Shown here piece by piece: positions 1 to 12,580 of a DNA stretch of 64,000 nucleotides. This stretch comes from Ifrita kowaldi. Taxonomy: Eukaryota > Chordata > Aves > Passeriformes > Cinclosomatidae. Position numbers and translations under genes: made by a program. The first letter of the stretch is position 1. Each line of letters opens with the position of its first letter. The stretch lies in assembly GCA_013398055.1 (NCBI GenBank), contig VZRS01002382.1, positions 530,680-594,679 of the forward strand, read 5' to 3'. The notes under the pieces are model-generated. The model made no database searches and was not told the DNA's origin. It saw nothing but the letters and a program-made list of their open reading frames with translations.

Positions 1-3000
1 TGCAGTGGTTCCCGTGCTCCCCGTCCTGCTGCGCTTCCCGTGCCCCCCGTGCGCCAGCTCTGCCCCGCTCACCCTTGCTGCGCCCCCGGTGCCCCCTCAT
101 GCTCTGCCCGCCCCCCCTGCACGGCCCGCACCCCCGGAGCCATCCCGTTATCTCCATCCCCGCGGGGCACTGCCGGCGTGTTCCCCTCGCAGCCCAGGGG
201 CACTCTGTGACCATCCCCCTGGGAGACACCCCCTACTCCGCACAGCCCTTCTCCCTTGTTTTGTTTTTTTTTTTTTTTTTTTTTAAAAACCTGTTTTCCC
301 TCCCTGAGGAAGGAGGGATTCAGCCCTGGGCCGGAGTTCAGTGTGGCACCCCCCCATCTCGAGAAACCAGTCCCCGATCCACGGGGGTGCCCCTTCGTCC
401 CTCTCCACTCCCGGTAGTGGAACTGGGGGATTTGGGGTGGCTCTGAAGCGTGCGGGGGGCGGCTGGAGCCCGAGGGTCAGGCTGAGTGGCAGAGTGGGAT
501 CGGGGCTTTGCCCTCCTAACCGCCTGGACAGAGATGGGGCTGGGAAGGGGGACACAGAGCACCTGGAGTGGGGGACACGGGGCCCCTTCACTTCTCCTGG
601 TGGACAACCGAGGAAGTGGCTGCCCAGAGACGCTCTCCTTGGCAGGGTCGCACATTTCCATAATAAATCCCACCCCGCTCTGCACCGGGGATGCTGCTTT
701 AAATTTTCTGTCTCCATCCCCACGGCGCGATAATGAGAGGAAACGATTTTAGAAAAAATCTGCAATAACAACAACAATAATTGCGTGCTTTAAAGCAAGG
801 CCTTTTCCTCCCCTAGCAATATTTCCAAGTGTTCCCCCTGGAGTTTTCCCTCCCGTGGCCTTCGGTAGGGAGGGGGCAATGGCTGGGGTGTCCCCAAGTG
901 CCTTCCCGAGCAGAGCACGGGTCAGAGTGAGGTGGGGTGGCCCTGCGAGAGTCTCAACATACCCACATTTTCCTGTGAAAAATAACACACCTGGAAATCC
1001 CTGAAAAAGCAGAAAAGTTTGGAAGCAGTCTCACCCAGTGTGTTCTAGAACATCGCCTTGTTCTGGTGTTTCGCGACTGCCAGCCATGTTATCACGGCCG
1101 TTTGTCCGGGAAGAAATAGTAAAAGTGGTTAAATGAGCTCCTGGTAAAGTGAGTGGTGATAAAGATGGAGCTTTGCTTTGAAGATGTTACGGGTGTGCGG
1201 GTGAGGCTTGGCTAAAGTGCTGGTGTGTGTGGGAACAGCTTGGAGAGGCTGGAATTGCGAGAGGAACCCTTTGCACAGGGCCTCCTTGTGCAGGACATGA
1301 TGGTCGGACTGAGCAGAAATGGCAGGAAAATGGGGTGTCTTTTGACTTCGTGGCTTGGTGTGGCACTCAGAGGCTCTCTAGGTGTGGATCACAGTGGCTC
1401 TGGTTCAGAGGGGCTGCAGGGTAAAGAGGAGGAGCTTTCAGAGAATTGTGATTATAGTTTAATTGAGCACTACATTAAGCTGGTGTTATAGTTACTCTTT
1501 AAAGCAGGGACGCGGGAGCTGTTGCATTCTCGTGGTCACGTTGCTGTTCTCATCTGAGGTGTCTGAGCCTTCTCCTACCTCACAGCAATTCAAAGGATGC
1601 GGTCGCAGCTCATTAGAATAAGGGAAAGATCTAAACTAAATATTAAAGTATTTAGAATATTATTATAATAAGAATGCTTACATGTGATAAAAGGGTAGAC
1701 AAAGGATTAGACTGTTTCCCACTCTTTTTGTGTTCGTATATATGTATTTATATGTGTATTATATGTGGGTCCTGTGTTTGATTGCTGATGGGGCAGTGCA
1801 GATCTGACTGATTTTGGGATGCATCAGAGGCACACGTTACCCCTTGCACCCACTACTGTGGGTGCAGCTGTGTTTTCGTGTGCCACACGCGCTTTTTAAA
1901 ACATGCCAAAATTATATGTGCCTTTCTTTACCTATAAATTAATTTGAAACTCACTTGAAATATTTTTGACCATTAAAAAAAAATTATTTCATTTTTCAAA
2001 TGCAACTTGCATGCAGCTGCCCAGTAGTTTTAGGCCAAAGGAGCTGCATGTATCATACAGTGAAACATTTGACTGTGTTACAACAGAACGGGAATCAGCT
2101 CTGGAAGGGAAAAAAGAGACAGATTTGAGCTATAGAAATCTCAGCTAAACAATAACTTGAAAATGAAATAGCTCACAGACAACACACTTTGTGAAGTTTT
2201 ATTGGCAATAAATAATATGTTGATGATAATGTTTTGAGTGGTGTGTTAAGTGTGTCATAATTCTCTCGCAGCGATCTCGAGCGAAAACGTACGCTGGATA
2301 TAGCACTGTTTTAATTTAAAAAAACAGATATAAATCATATGCAGGAGAGGAAGTATGTTATAAACAGTGCTGGGTTTGATTATAATTTTTTGAAATAGTG
2401 TTGGCTTAGCATTAGGTTTGAATTTTAAGTATTAATATTTGCACACACTGGGGAGGGAGTCCCTGTCGTGTGCTCACTAATGAGATTCTTAATGCAGACC
2501 GGTTTTGTGGGGAAGAGTATTAGATGAGTACCTATTAATACAGCTCTAGCTATTAATATTCCAGCATAAAATAAATGGATATTGTGCTCCTAGGTCCAAA
2601 TCATATTCACTTCTTAATCTCAGTAGCCAGCAATACTTTATTTGAGTTGAGTCATCAGAATTCGGCCCCTCTGTGGGAGTTTTTACTGCAAGCCATAAAG
2701 ACCCAGATTGCCACGTTAGAGGTTAGAAGTGACTTCTGTATGATGCTAATAGCAGCAGAGAGTCTTAATGGCCCTAAAGGCAGGGGGAAAAACGGGATGT
2801 GGAGTCTAAAACATCTCCCCAGTAGCACCACAGTAGTTCAGAGTCTGTCAGCATTTCCCTCCAAACCCCAATTTTTGGAGTTTATAACTCAGCTGTTTTA
2901 AATGGCTTCAAGCTGAAACCTCCTGTATAAATTGTCAGCCCAGATGTAGATTTCGAAACAAAAAGTAGCACGAATCAGTTATTCTGCTTCAAGTTACAGA

Positions 3001-6000
3001 ACACTGAAATATTTTTAATAGTATCAGATGCTCTTTTGGCAATGTCTGGGAAAAGCATTCTCAGTACAGAAGATTTTACGTTCAGAGGCTGTTTGAATTC
3101 AGTGTTTCGCAAGAAAGCTGTTGAAGTGGCAGATACCAGTGTTTGAGAGGAACTACTTAGCATGTACACTAGTGTTGGCCTTTTTTTTTTTTCGGACAAG
3201 CATTTTACTCTGCAGGAAAGTCTGAGTACCTGCTGTTGTATATAGTTTTGCTTTGTGCTTATAACTTCCGTCTTCAGGCTACATACTTTGGCCAGTTCAA
3301 ATCCCACTGGACCGAAACTGGGCAAACAGGTTGCCTAACCAGAATTGTGTTATGCAAAAAACACATAGTTATTTTCAACTTGTAAGAATTGGTTTGGTTT
3401 TATTTTGGGGCTTCATGTGCTTTTTTTGAGCTCTAGTTGAAAGAAAAAAAAAAAAGCAAATTCTACCTTTAATCATCAAAATGTGTAGGGAGCTTAATAT
3501 GGAAAATAAAGTTTTTAGTATTAAAGAATAGGTAAGGAATGTGCACTGCGTCTACTTCTAATCTTTAATTTTTAACACAGTCCGTACTCATTTCACAGTG
3601 CATTTACAATCCTCTTTCTAGGAATATGTAATTAATTTTGCATTGATACATGGCATAAAATTGCCAAATCAGGGTTTATGCCAGCAGTCTTTCAGTATGT
3701 ACAATTACTTTTGAAAATTCTCAAAATGACGTGTATTTCTCCAGGTTTCAGACTTGTTTTGCAAAGCTTTTTTCTACTGAGCGCTACTATGTCCCTGTGC
3801 AATAGTCTTAGGCTATTTTGTGGCAAGAAAATATCAAATTATGAAAAGAATAAGCCTTTACTCCTGTTGCGTGGCAGGGGATCTTCCCATGTTATAGGCC
3901 TTTATTTTATGGACCAAAGCTTTTATTTTCACCTCTGATTTCAGTTTGTCTTGTCCTTTGGTGCTCTCTGAAGGAGATGAGCAGTGATGCTGCATCCAAG
4001 GCTTCTCAGTAACGATGCAGCTCTCAATGAGCTACGATCACCCAACGATGGCAGCGGCACGTGCAGCTCTGGGCTGATGGCTGAGCTGACAAATTGAACT
4101 GACATCGAGTGGAAAGGGTAGGGAGGAAAGCTCTGAAAAGCAACAGAGGACAGAGGGGAGGGAGTCTTTTAAGGGATTTTGCTCCCTCCTGCCAGGTGTT
4201 ATAAGCTGTACCTGGGTTTGGGACTGAGATGGAGCTGTGATGGTGCTGCCTCTCCGTGGCCTGTGGGTACCTGGGGAGAAAGAGGTGAGCTGAGGCTTCA
4301 GGCACCTCGCTCCCTCTTCCCAGACCCCTGGAAGTCCTGTGCTTCCTGCTGCTCTCTCGGGTGCTTTGCATTTCTGGAGTTAATGTGATTTGTTGTTGTT
4401 GTTTTGTGAGGTATAAAAAGCATAGGGTGCAACTCCCTGGGACGCTGATGGGCACGACAAGACTGTCCAGAGATAACGTGGTCTGCTGCAGACTGGGAAG
4501 GGAGTGGTTTATAAGTAGTCTCAAGCCCCATGCTTCACAGTTTGAGCCAGTATCCATTTGTTAATGGTTAGAGTCAGCTCTGTAATCTGTTCACCAGATT
4601 ATTATTTGTTATTTGATTATTATTTATTATTCCTTACACCTGGCTTTGAAGCTGTCAGACCTGGTTGCTGCCAGACCCAAGGCAGAGAGTTATTGGGACC
4701 TCAGATCTTAGCCACAGTGGTGGTTCCTCTGGTTTTATGTTCAGGGACTTTCATATGACTTTAAAGTAAAATCTTTGTTTGATACATGAAGACCTCACCG
4801 TAATTTGTGGCAAAACTTAGCTTTTAGTTTTGGGTGGTATTACCTGGTGTTTTATCCAAAAAAAAGAAAAGCAGGTAAATTCTTTTCAAACAGCTTTTAA
4901 TCTTTGCTTGCTTCTTTTTCTTCAATATTTCTTTTAAATAAGCTATAGTTTTCAGTAATATGGCCTTTTTCTATATGATTTTAATTCCTTTTTATTATTT
5001 TAGAGAAACATTGTACAGTTTGCTGGACCACATAATGCTCTCCCTATGTATCCAGAACTCCTCATTCTTTCCACTGAATTAATATGACCTGCAACCTGCA
5101 ATTATTAGTTTCATTTATGGAAAAGACATTTCAGGAAGGCCATATGACAAAATGTAATATATATTTCAGAAGACAGAATAAATTACTCTGAATAATATAA
5201 AAACTCATATCTGACCATGTAAATTGGTAGTAAATGCAAGGGGAGAGACTTTGTAGTTTAAGATATTTTTTCAGAAAAAGTTTTCAGAAAGTTCTGGCTC
5301 AGCCATACAATATTTCTGAATCTCTTCTTGTTATAAATTTATTTTCAGCATCAGAATTAGTCAACTGGGGAAAAGGAAGTTATTTTATTAATACTTTTGT
5401 GAACTTTTTTGCCCTGTGTGTATATTTTCTTCCTAGTAACTTAGCATTTCTGTTTAACTTTATTTTTGCTTTAAAAAGCCACAGTGCATTAACACTGTCG
5501 GTATTCCTGGTGTTTTCAAATCAGCAGCTGTCTGCTCCATGACATTTATGTAATCAGATGTTGGAGCACTACACAACCACCGAAGCATAAAAGGGAGACT
5601 ATCAGGTAGCTAGAACATAAGGAGAAATGAAATACTTTGATATCTTCTGTTCACCCATCCTGGAATTTGAGGGAGGTATCAGCACTAACCACATGCGACT
5701 CTTGCAAGCACTATGAAAATTTACATGCCTGCAAGGAAATACAGCTTTGTTTTATATTGCACATGAGGAGTTTGAATTCCAGCCATAAAGTGCTCCATTG
5801 CAGAGCATGTTGGGCGTAGAGCTTTGCCTGCTGGTGCCCTGAGTGCCACTCCCGGGATGGGTGGATGCAGGGTTCTCTCTGGCTCGAAGTCTCAGGAGCT
5901 CAGGGGTCAGGCAGGTGGGTACAAGCAGAGCAGAACTGAATCTGAGTGATAAGGCTGCTAATACTAATTTCTAACTTTCCATTTTAAATGCTTTCCCGTG

Positions 6001-6331
6001 CATAATTTACGGATACGAGCCTTGCCTCGTGTTCTCTCGCTGCTCCCTGCTTGCTAAGAGCAAAGTTGGCCTTTAGAAAGCATTAAAGCGTGCACTCGAC
6101 ATAAGGATGTTGAACATTTCTGAAGAAATGCAACAATGAAGAAGCTCTGAGAAACGGAGACAACACATGATGTTTCTGTGTTTGATGTGGCACTTTGTTC
6201 TGTGCACAGCGAGTACCAGACTCCTCACCACAGAGCTTCTTCACAAGCGTGGCAGCCTGCAGAGCTGGGAGGGAAACACACACCTCCGAAGTGTGAGTTC
6301 ACTGGTCATGACTGTCTCCCCATTTTTACAG
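1..6331 (+). other. RUNX2: RUNX2 intron 2, 3' part (no exon found)
   Basis: Non-coding sequence upstream of the first recognisable exon. The first ~740 bases are GC-rich with many CpGs and then fall to ordinary AT-rich intron, which fits the downstream shore of a CpG island at exon 2/P2 (inference). I looked for the end of RUNX2 exon 2 (Runt domain start, ending ...LPVAFK) on the + strand and did not find it, so exon 2 should lie left of position 1. The intron ends in a pyrimidine-rich acceptor, tttttacag, at 6323-6331. A 21-T run sits at 264-284. I see no transposon of recognisable family here. Open frames at 283-777, 2575-2901 and 4024-4557 show no family resemblance and are probably chance. 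Confidence 0.8.
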
Positions 6332-6488
6332 GTGGTGGCCTTAGGAGAAGTGCCCGATGGGACGGTGGTGACCGTCATGGCTGGAAACGATGAGAACTAC
6401 TCTGCAGAGCTGCGAAACGCTTCTGCCGTGATGAAGAACCAGGTGGCCAGATTTAATGACTTACGATTTGTGGGCAGAAGTGGAAGAG
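6332..6488 (+). CDS. RUNX2: RUNX2 exon 3: central Runt domain
   Basis: Encodes 52 codons plus one base, from VVALGEVPDGT through NDENYSAELRNASAVMKNQ to NDLRFVGRSGRG. This is the core of the Runt (CBF-alpha) domain, which binds TGYGGT DNA and the CBF-beta subunit in the nucleus. The peptide matches human RUNX2 exon 3 as I recall it without a difference. The arginines in DLRFVGRSGRG correspond to RUNX1 R135, R139 and R142 in the DNA-binding face. The acceptor AG is at 6330-6331 and the donor GT at 6489-6490 (gag|gtaggc). Length is 157 bp, as in human. The exon starts in phase 0 and ends after the first base of a Gly codon completed by exon 4. Exon 3 alone cannot separate RUNX1, 2 and 3; the call as RUNX2 comes from exons 5 and 6 downstream. 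It is one exon of a spliced CDS, so it has no start or stop of its own. Confidence 0.97.
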
Positions 6489-6591
6489 GTAGGCCGCTGC
6501 CTTTTACCTGTCCATAATGACATGAAAAACAATGCCTAGATGTCAAACTTACTTTGCAATGAAATACTGATTAACCCATAAATCCACTGTT

Positions 6592-6696
6592 CATAGAATC
6601 ACAGAAAAGTTTGGTTTGTAAGGGACCTTAAAGCTCATCTCATTCCAGTCCCTTGCCCTAGGCAGGGACACCTTCCACTAGGCCGGGTTGTTCAGG
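6592..6696 (-). mobile_element. CR1 LINE fragment, 3' end
   Basis: Read on the + strand it begins with catagaatcacagaa, then follows the reverse complement of the avian CR1 3' UTR (gggaccttaaag, ggcagggacaccttccacta). It is about 105 bp, 5'-truncated and moderately diverged. CR1 is a non-LTR retrotransposon that ends in short tandem repeats instead of poly(A). This copy is noncoding. Confidence 0.88.
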
Positions 6697-7231
6697 TAGT
6701 CAGCTTTTGTTTTGGAGTGATGTACACATATTTTTATTGTCAAACTTCAGCACAAATCAAGTTAGGAGTCTCTGTAGGTTTTTATCAGACAGAGGTTTTG
6801 GAAAATAATTCAGGGAGTACCTGCTTCCCTGTTTGAATCACACAGGAAGGGTGGAAGGAAAAGGGAATAGCTGTGAGCCAGGTTATTCAGAGTCAGGGGA
6901 GTGTATTTCGGGCCACGGCAGTGAGAGGTGCAGAATTCCCTTTATCAGTAGAGCTGCTTCTGAAGTGGCTGTAGAAGACCTGTAATTAGGGGGATTTTGC
7001 ATATCACATGTTCTACAGGTTGTATTCTTTAGGGACTTAAATCTTTCAAGGCTTAACAGCGGTTGGTGGAGAGCTTGCTAGTGGCTTCCCTGCCCTTTTA
7101 ACCAAACTGTTGATAACCTGTGAAAATCACCCCCACTTTTCTTTTTAGTTAGCTGTTTGACTCTTTATGAATTGCTGGTAAGCTTGGGCTTGAACTAGAT
7201 TTAACCTTTACTTTAAATGACAGGGTAACTT

Positions 7232-7235
<4 letters not shown>

Positions 7236-7267
<32 letters not shown>
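7236..7267. repeat. Poly(T) run, 32 bases
   Basis: Uninterrupted T run in intron 3. Read on the other strand it is an A32 tail, but there is no AATAAA signal in the adjacent 25 bases and no recognisable gene body, so a processed pseudogene is not supported. Its length is likely to vary and to be error-prone. Confidence 0.95.
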
Positions 7268-7268
<1 letters not shown>

Positions 7269-8473
7269 TGGTGCAGAGTGCTGTCATTGTCTTCCAGCTC
7301 TTTAGGAGCTTCCTATAATCTGAAAACTGCACTGCACTTATAGAAAGCTTTTGTAATCCTTGCAAATTTGCAAGAATTCCTCTTTAAGGGTCTCACAGCA
7401 GCTTTCAAACTTCAGGTAATGATTGAAAGGATAGCTCGAAGGAAGCTGGCCCTGCAGTTTTTGTTGCAGGAGTCTTCAGAGTGGTGTTGTATCAGTCATT
7501 GATTCAACCTACATATATTTTTCCTTTATGTATTAGAAGTAATTATTAATTTTTTTCTAAATTAGCCCTGCATGGGGTAAACCAAAGGAAAAGAAGCAGA
7601 ATAATTGTGCTGGGAAATTAGCAATAAAGCAAATTTTACAGTAATATTCTTTAGAAAGCAGTTGCAGTTCATCTTAAGGAAGGAGTTTTTGTCCAAAAAA
7701 AGTTAAACATATGACAGAGGCCCAGGTAGTCTAAATCAATCAGCACGTTTTTACAAGTGCTTTGTGAAAGTGAGTCTGTAAGCATGACTTACAGTGGCTA
7801 TTCTTTATTTTAATGACCTAGCCAAAAATTCTCTTTATCATTTTAGAATTTAAAAATCATCGATAATACAGAATAACTTGAGAGACAGAATAACTTTACC
7901 AACAGCAATACAATATAAATACGGAGTTTATTTCCCTTGTGAGTAAGGTGTTACCTATCTCTTCCATTTGTCTTCTTTTCTTTAAAAAGTCAGTTTGCTT
8001 TGTTATTCTGCTGATGGATTAGATTTGAAACTTCTCTGGCTCTGTCACTACAGCTGACTTACAGTAAAAGTTCAGTAGTGTATCAGCCTTTCAGAAATGC
8101 TGGAAAAGGACTGAAATGTGATGCACTACCTCTGATCTGAGAATTTAATTTCAAACCTATGATATATACTTTTTACTAAAGCATAGGAAATTAAATAGAC
8201 AGCCTAAAGCCTCAGTAGATACAGATACAGACACAAACACAAAGCTCCTAAAATTTGGTTCCAGTAGTTTAATTTATATTTTTATCTAGCAGACTTGGAA
8301 TAGACTTTTTCTCTGATCAATCTGGGTAGAATCTATGGAAAAGTGATAGTATACTTTTCAAACCCTCAACATATTTATTTAAGAGACTTCAAAGAAAAAC
8401 AAAGGGTGTGCACTGTTTTACTATATTGGCTTTCTGAGTTTTGGCTACTTTCCCAAATAGCAATTTTTATATT

Positions 8474-8519
8474 AAAAAAAAAAAAAAAGAGAAAAAAAAA
8501 AAAAGGGGGGAAGAAAAAA
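8474..8519. repeat. A-rich/G-rich purine simple tract
   Basis: Two long A runs (8474-8488 and 8492-8504) separated by GAG, then G6 and further A-rich purines. It is a low-complexity purine tract. The open frame through it (8343-8588) reads as poly-lysine and is an artefact. Confidence 0.9.
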
Positions 8520-8763
8520 GACAGACTTAACTGCTTGCAGACTTTTCACGCATGGAAGATGAAGAAAGCTTCTTTTGATGAAGTGTAATTATGTCCAAAC
8601 AGAGCTGACCCCCTCCCCCTATATTTCTTATGATCTTAACGGAAGAAAGTAGGGCTTTTCCTTTGAAGCAGCCGGGACTCGGTGGAGGATCTGAAATGCT
8701 GCATTCTCCTGCCAGAGGCAGGATGGAGAAATTGGTCCAGACTTGTCTTCCAGACTTAGAACA

Positions 8764-8806
8764 GAGAGGGAGAGAGAGAGAAAGAGAAGGAGAGAAGGAG
8801 AAAGAG
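8764..8806. repeat. GA-rich purine microsatellite
   Basis: Imperfect (GA)n/GAAG tract, purine only apart from its borders. Open frames on both strands here reflect the repeat (alternating Arg/Glu on +, Ser/Leu on -) and are not genes. Confidence 0.9.
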
Positions 8807-10761
8807 TTATCATTAATGATAGATTTTTAGAACTCTGCTTAAAATAGCAGGAAAAGAAATTAGTAGTTGCAAACAGAAGTGAGAAAGCTCCTTACATAGA
8901 CAAATATCGGTAAATACAAGTCCTGAAGTAGAACAGGAAAATATAAAGTAATAAAGAAATCATTTTTCAGTGGCAAGAAACTAATCCACACCTGTTCCTA
9001 ACTTGAGATTTACATCTTTCTAAGCAGCTCGTGCTTTGATCTCTGTATCTCTAAATTTGATTGTGAAGTCTGAATCATCAACTTACCACTTCACCTATTC
9101 TCCCACGTTTTTACTTGCTTCCCATGGCTCAATGGAGAAACTTGATTTCTATACATATTCATTTTGTTTGCCTGACAGAAGCTTCACGTTTCTGTTTGCA
9201 TAATTTCTCTTAAAGACCTTTCTTGGATTCGTAAGAATTAGTAAGCAGAGTGCTTGATGCGAATGCAGCAGTTGTTTGTATGTGGTTTTCAGGCGGTAGC
9301 TCACTTTTACAAGCCCAATCCACAATGCAGAGAAGAAAGAATTCCTGTCTTCAATAAGCACAGGATCATAACCTTAATTTTGTTGTGTCCTGATACTTTA
9401 ATCACATTAGCATCTAACTGAAAAAATATGCAACACACACACACAAGCTGCCGAGTCTCCTTTCAAGCTCGTTTCTGGGGTTTGCCTTGTGCTTCAGCAT
9501 ATGTCCATCTCATCCTCCTCTGTGTCAGCTCGGCTCACATGTGTGAATAACAAAGAATGCACAGTTTAGACACACTGAAGCAATAGTGCCAGATGACTGC
9601 TTGGCTGGGGAATTTAATAAAAGAGAGCTACAATTAGTCTGTAGCCTCTGAAAGTGGATAGTTGAAATGACTAAGGGCAATAAAGAAAGGTGATAAAAAG
9701 TGCATTAAAGGATTTTGTCGCTGAGGAGGGATATCTGTGAAATAGCTGTGGAAGGCCTCAGCATCACTGGAACTGGGGACCTTAAAAATTTATTTCTTTC
9801 TTAATCCTGTAACATGTAAATCATCTCTTGAAAGCTCTGGAGTGCCCTGGCAGGGCTGTGCAGCTCCCCACAATGAAAGGCTCTGTGGTTTATGGAGTGT
9901 GAGGGGGCTTCGTTGGTGTTACTTCATCCACACTCCAGTTCGTAAAATACCAGTTAGAGAACAAAACCAGTTTTCCTCTCAAATTAGCCGCTTACCTCTT
10001 CAGCTCAGGCTGGCTGAGAGGTGACAGTTCAGAAATTCTCACTGGTGAGGTCCAAATGTAGCTCTTTTTATTAAGGAATGCATTCTTTTCTGGCCACTGT
10101 ATCCTGTTGAGATGTATTTAGTGTAAGAAATCTTGCAGTGCTTTTGTACAGAACAATTTTACAGCATCTTACAGATAGTATATTTTGTTGAGTTAATTTT
10201 TTTGTCATAATAGACTTTTATAGGGATTTGGTGTATAAAGAGAACAATAGCATGGAAGGCCAAATGCTTCATTCAAAGGTGTATGGAAAAGCCCCTTTAG
10301 TATCATTGTTACCAGTAATATTCTACTGATCTTCTGTGCATTACTGTGATCCAATTGTCAACAGCATACAATTTAATGGTCAGAACTTTCTGACATGGTA
10401 AACTGGTGCCAAAGGAAGCCTTAAACCTGAGCCTGGAGAACTATATTCGTGCAGTGGCTGAATTCCTCTTTGGAGAGGGGTAAAAGGCACAGACACTTCT
10501 CAGCCCTAAACCAGCAGTGTGGAGGCACTGTAGGGCTGCTGCTGCGTGTGTGAAGGCTGCCCACGCCCTGTGCTGGCAGAACACACAGTTCACCTCTGGG
10601 ACAGCAGGTGGGCAGGACTGGACAAAGACGGGACATCCTAAATGCACCTAACTCTGCTCCTCTGATGATTTAAGAAATAATCCATTTCCCAGTGAAAATG
10701 GGAAAAGCGACCTTCAGCCTTGCCACTGTGACAGAATTCAGTCTCCTGAGATTTTGCATGC

Positions 10762-11006
10762 TTAAACTGACAGAGGGCAGGTTTAGATTGGATATTAGGA
10801 AGAAATTCTTCCCTGTGAGGGTGGTGACTCACTGACATGGGTTGCCCAGAGGAGCTGTGGATGCTCCATCCCTGGAAGTGTCCCAGGCAAGGTTGGACAG
10901 GGCTTGGAGCAACCTGGTCTAGTGGAAGGTGTCTTCTCATGTCAGGGGGTTGGAACATAATGATTTTTAAGGTCCCTTTCAACCCAAACCATTCTATAAT
11001 TCTATT
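10762..11006 (+). mobile_element. CR1 LINE fragment, 3' end
   Basis: Starts near ttaaactgacagagggcag, continues through gatattaggaagaaattctt and the Leu-Pro-Arg-Glu-like segment at ggttgcccagaggagctg, and ends with ccattctataattctat, the CR1 terminal repeat. About 245 bp, sense orientation, 5'-truncated. The frames at 10638-11069 (-) and 10837-11103 (+) run across this repeat and are not genes. Confidence 0.95.
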
Positions 11007-12475
11007 TGCCAGGGTCCTGACCTTCCCTCTAACATGCATCTCCCAGAGAGCTGGGCACAGCTGGAACACAGCTTCACCTGGAAAATCATTTTACTCTAAA
11101 TGACAGTTATATTTCCTTTAAAAAAAGTCCATGTCACATTCTAGTTCATGAAAATTATAGCCACGACAGTTTGAAGTTGCACTCCTGATAATAAATGATG
11201 CACGTCTCAGCCAGGTTTGGGGGATATATGACTTGGACCAGAAAGAAAGACCAATTACTAGATTTGACAGCCAAAGCTCTGTTCTGTATTATGCCTTATA
11301 TATAAGCTGTTCTATATTAGGCCCGAAAAAACTGCCTTAAGTTTGTGCTGTTACATATCGTTTAAGATTTGTGCCTTGATTGAATGCCTTCAGAGTTCAG
11401 CGAGAGGAAAAGCCCGAGCAGCAAAAATGCACAAATACACCCAGGGAGGAGGGGGAAAAAAAAAGGAGCTTTAAGTGTCTGCTAAAGTAGCAGCTTAAAT
11501 GAGCATGAAGGCCAAAGATTGCTGACTGTTTTATTGAGTCACTGTTGTACGCCCACCTTTTCCTGTCTTGAAACAGTTTTCAGTTTTGACTATCTGACAT
11601 GAGTAACCGTTGCATATCTAACAGATTACAACTGTCAGTGAGTCTCCCAAACGGGGGCCAGCGCCTGTGAGAATGTGTGCACAGACACAGGCAGCTCCCT
11701 TTATTTATTTCTTTTTAACGTTTTCATTCAGCTGAAGGCTGTGGGTGATCTTGTGCAATCTCTGCCTGAATTAGAGCTTTGAAAAGTTTAAAACAAAAAA
11801 AAAAAAGACAAAAAAAGCCCCAACAATGCAGACTGACGACAGCAACATACGTGCACACAGACATTTCTCACCCTCACAGGAAAGTTGGGGGCTTTCTTGG
11901 TATTTCATAGATGGAATATGTGTAGGGGAAAAAAGGCGTGTTCCGTAATAATGATATCATCATATTAGCCCTGGCATATGAAGGACAGAGGCACTGACTC
12001 CCTGTTAAACCATCTCCCAGGAGGAAAATATATTCTTTCCTCATCTTATTGTAGTCAAGTCAAGCAAATGAAATGATAAAACTGTGTGAAGTAAATAACA
12101 TGTGGTCACATTCTGCTCTCTGTCACACAGCTGCAAAACTGGAGTAAATTTTTAAATTATCTGACTTGCTTTGGATTTACACCACTTTCAATGCAGCAAA
12201 GAATTTGGCTTGTCCTCAGCAGTGAATCACTTTTGTTCTGTCATTGTATGATGACCCATTATTAAATAAGAAACATTTAGATTGTCAACACATGGACGTA
12301 TTCTTGACATAGAGTAAAACTGAAGGGGAGGAAAACTCCTATGGTCAGTTATGTTTTTAATTTTCACGATTGTGGTAACGACAGGGAATAATTTTAAACT
12401 GATTCTTTACTGAACAGGCATGTGACTGTTTTCATGTTGTAATCACTCATTCCTTGTTGTTTTTTCCCTTTGTAG

Positions 12476-12580
12476 GGAAGAGCTTTACTTTGACAATAAC
12501 TGTCCTGACAAATCCCCCCCAAGTCGCTACATACCACAGAGCTATAAAGGTTACAGTGGATGGGCCAAGGGAGCCAAGAA
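12476..12580 (+). CDS. RUNX2: RUNX2 exon 4: C-terminal Runt domain
   Basis: Encodes the end of the Runt domain: KSFTLTITVLTNPPQVATYH, then RAIKVTVDGPREPR and the first base of the next Arg. The KVTVDGPREPR segment holds the DNA contacts equivalent to RUNX1 K167, T169, D171, R174 and R177, all present. Length is 105 bp, as in human exon 4, with acceptor tgtag ending at 12475 and donor gtgagt at 12581. Both borders are phase 1, so the exon is symmetric. The first two bases complete the Gly codon begun in exon 3, and the last base joins gg of exon 5 to give Arg in the PRRHRQKL nuclear localisation signal. One residue is odd: codon CTG (Leu) at 12505-12507, where RUNX1, 2 and 3 as I recall them have Phe (ITVFTNPP). 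Confidence 0.97.

Larger units (their letters stand above)
6489..12475 (+). other. RUNX2: RUNX2 intron 3
   Basis: A 6.0-kb intron bounded by gt at 6489 and the acceptor ccctttgtag ending at 12475. It contains two CR1 fragments (6592-6696 and 10762-11006), a 32-T run at 7236-7267, an A-rich/G-rich simple tract at 8474-8519 and a GA-rich tract at 8764-8806. The rest is single-copy-looking, AT-rich sequence. The part from about 11100 to 12450 has no repeat and is the best place in this intron to look for conserved noncoding elements, but I cannot measure conservation from one sequence. No additional exon is recognisable. Confidence 0.85.

Noticed and set aside
283..777. 164-codon minus-strand frame with several overlapping plus-strand frames
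   Set aside because: Lies in the GC/CpG-rich edge where stop codons are rare on both strands. No protein family is recognised.
4024..4557. 177-codon open frame on the minus strand in intron 2
   Set aside because: No recognisable domain, no conserved composition, and overlapped by open frames on the other strand. Frames of this length are expected by chance in 64 kb with GC-rich patches.
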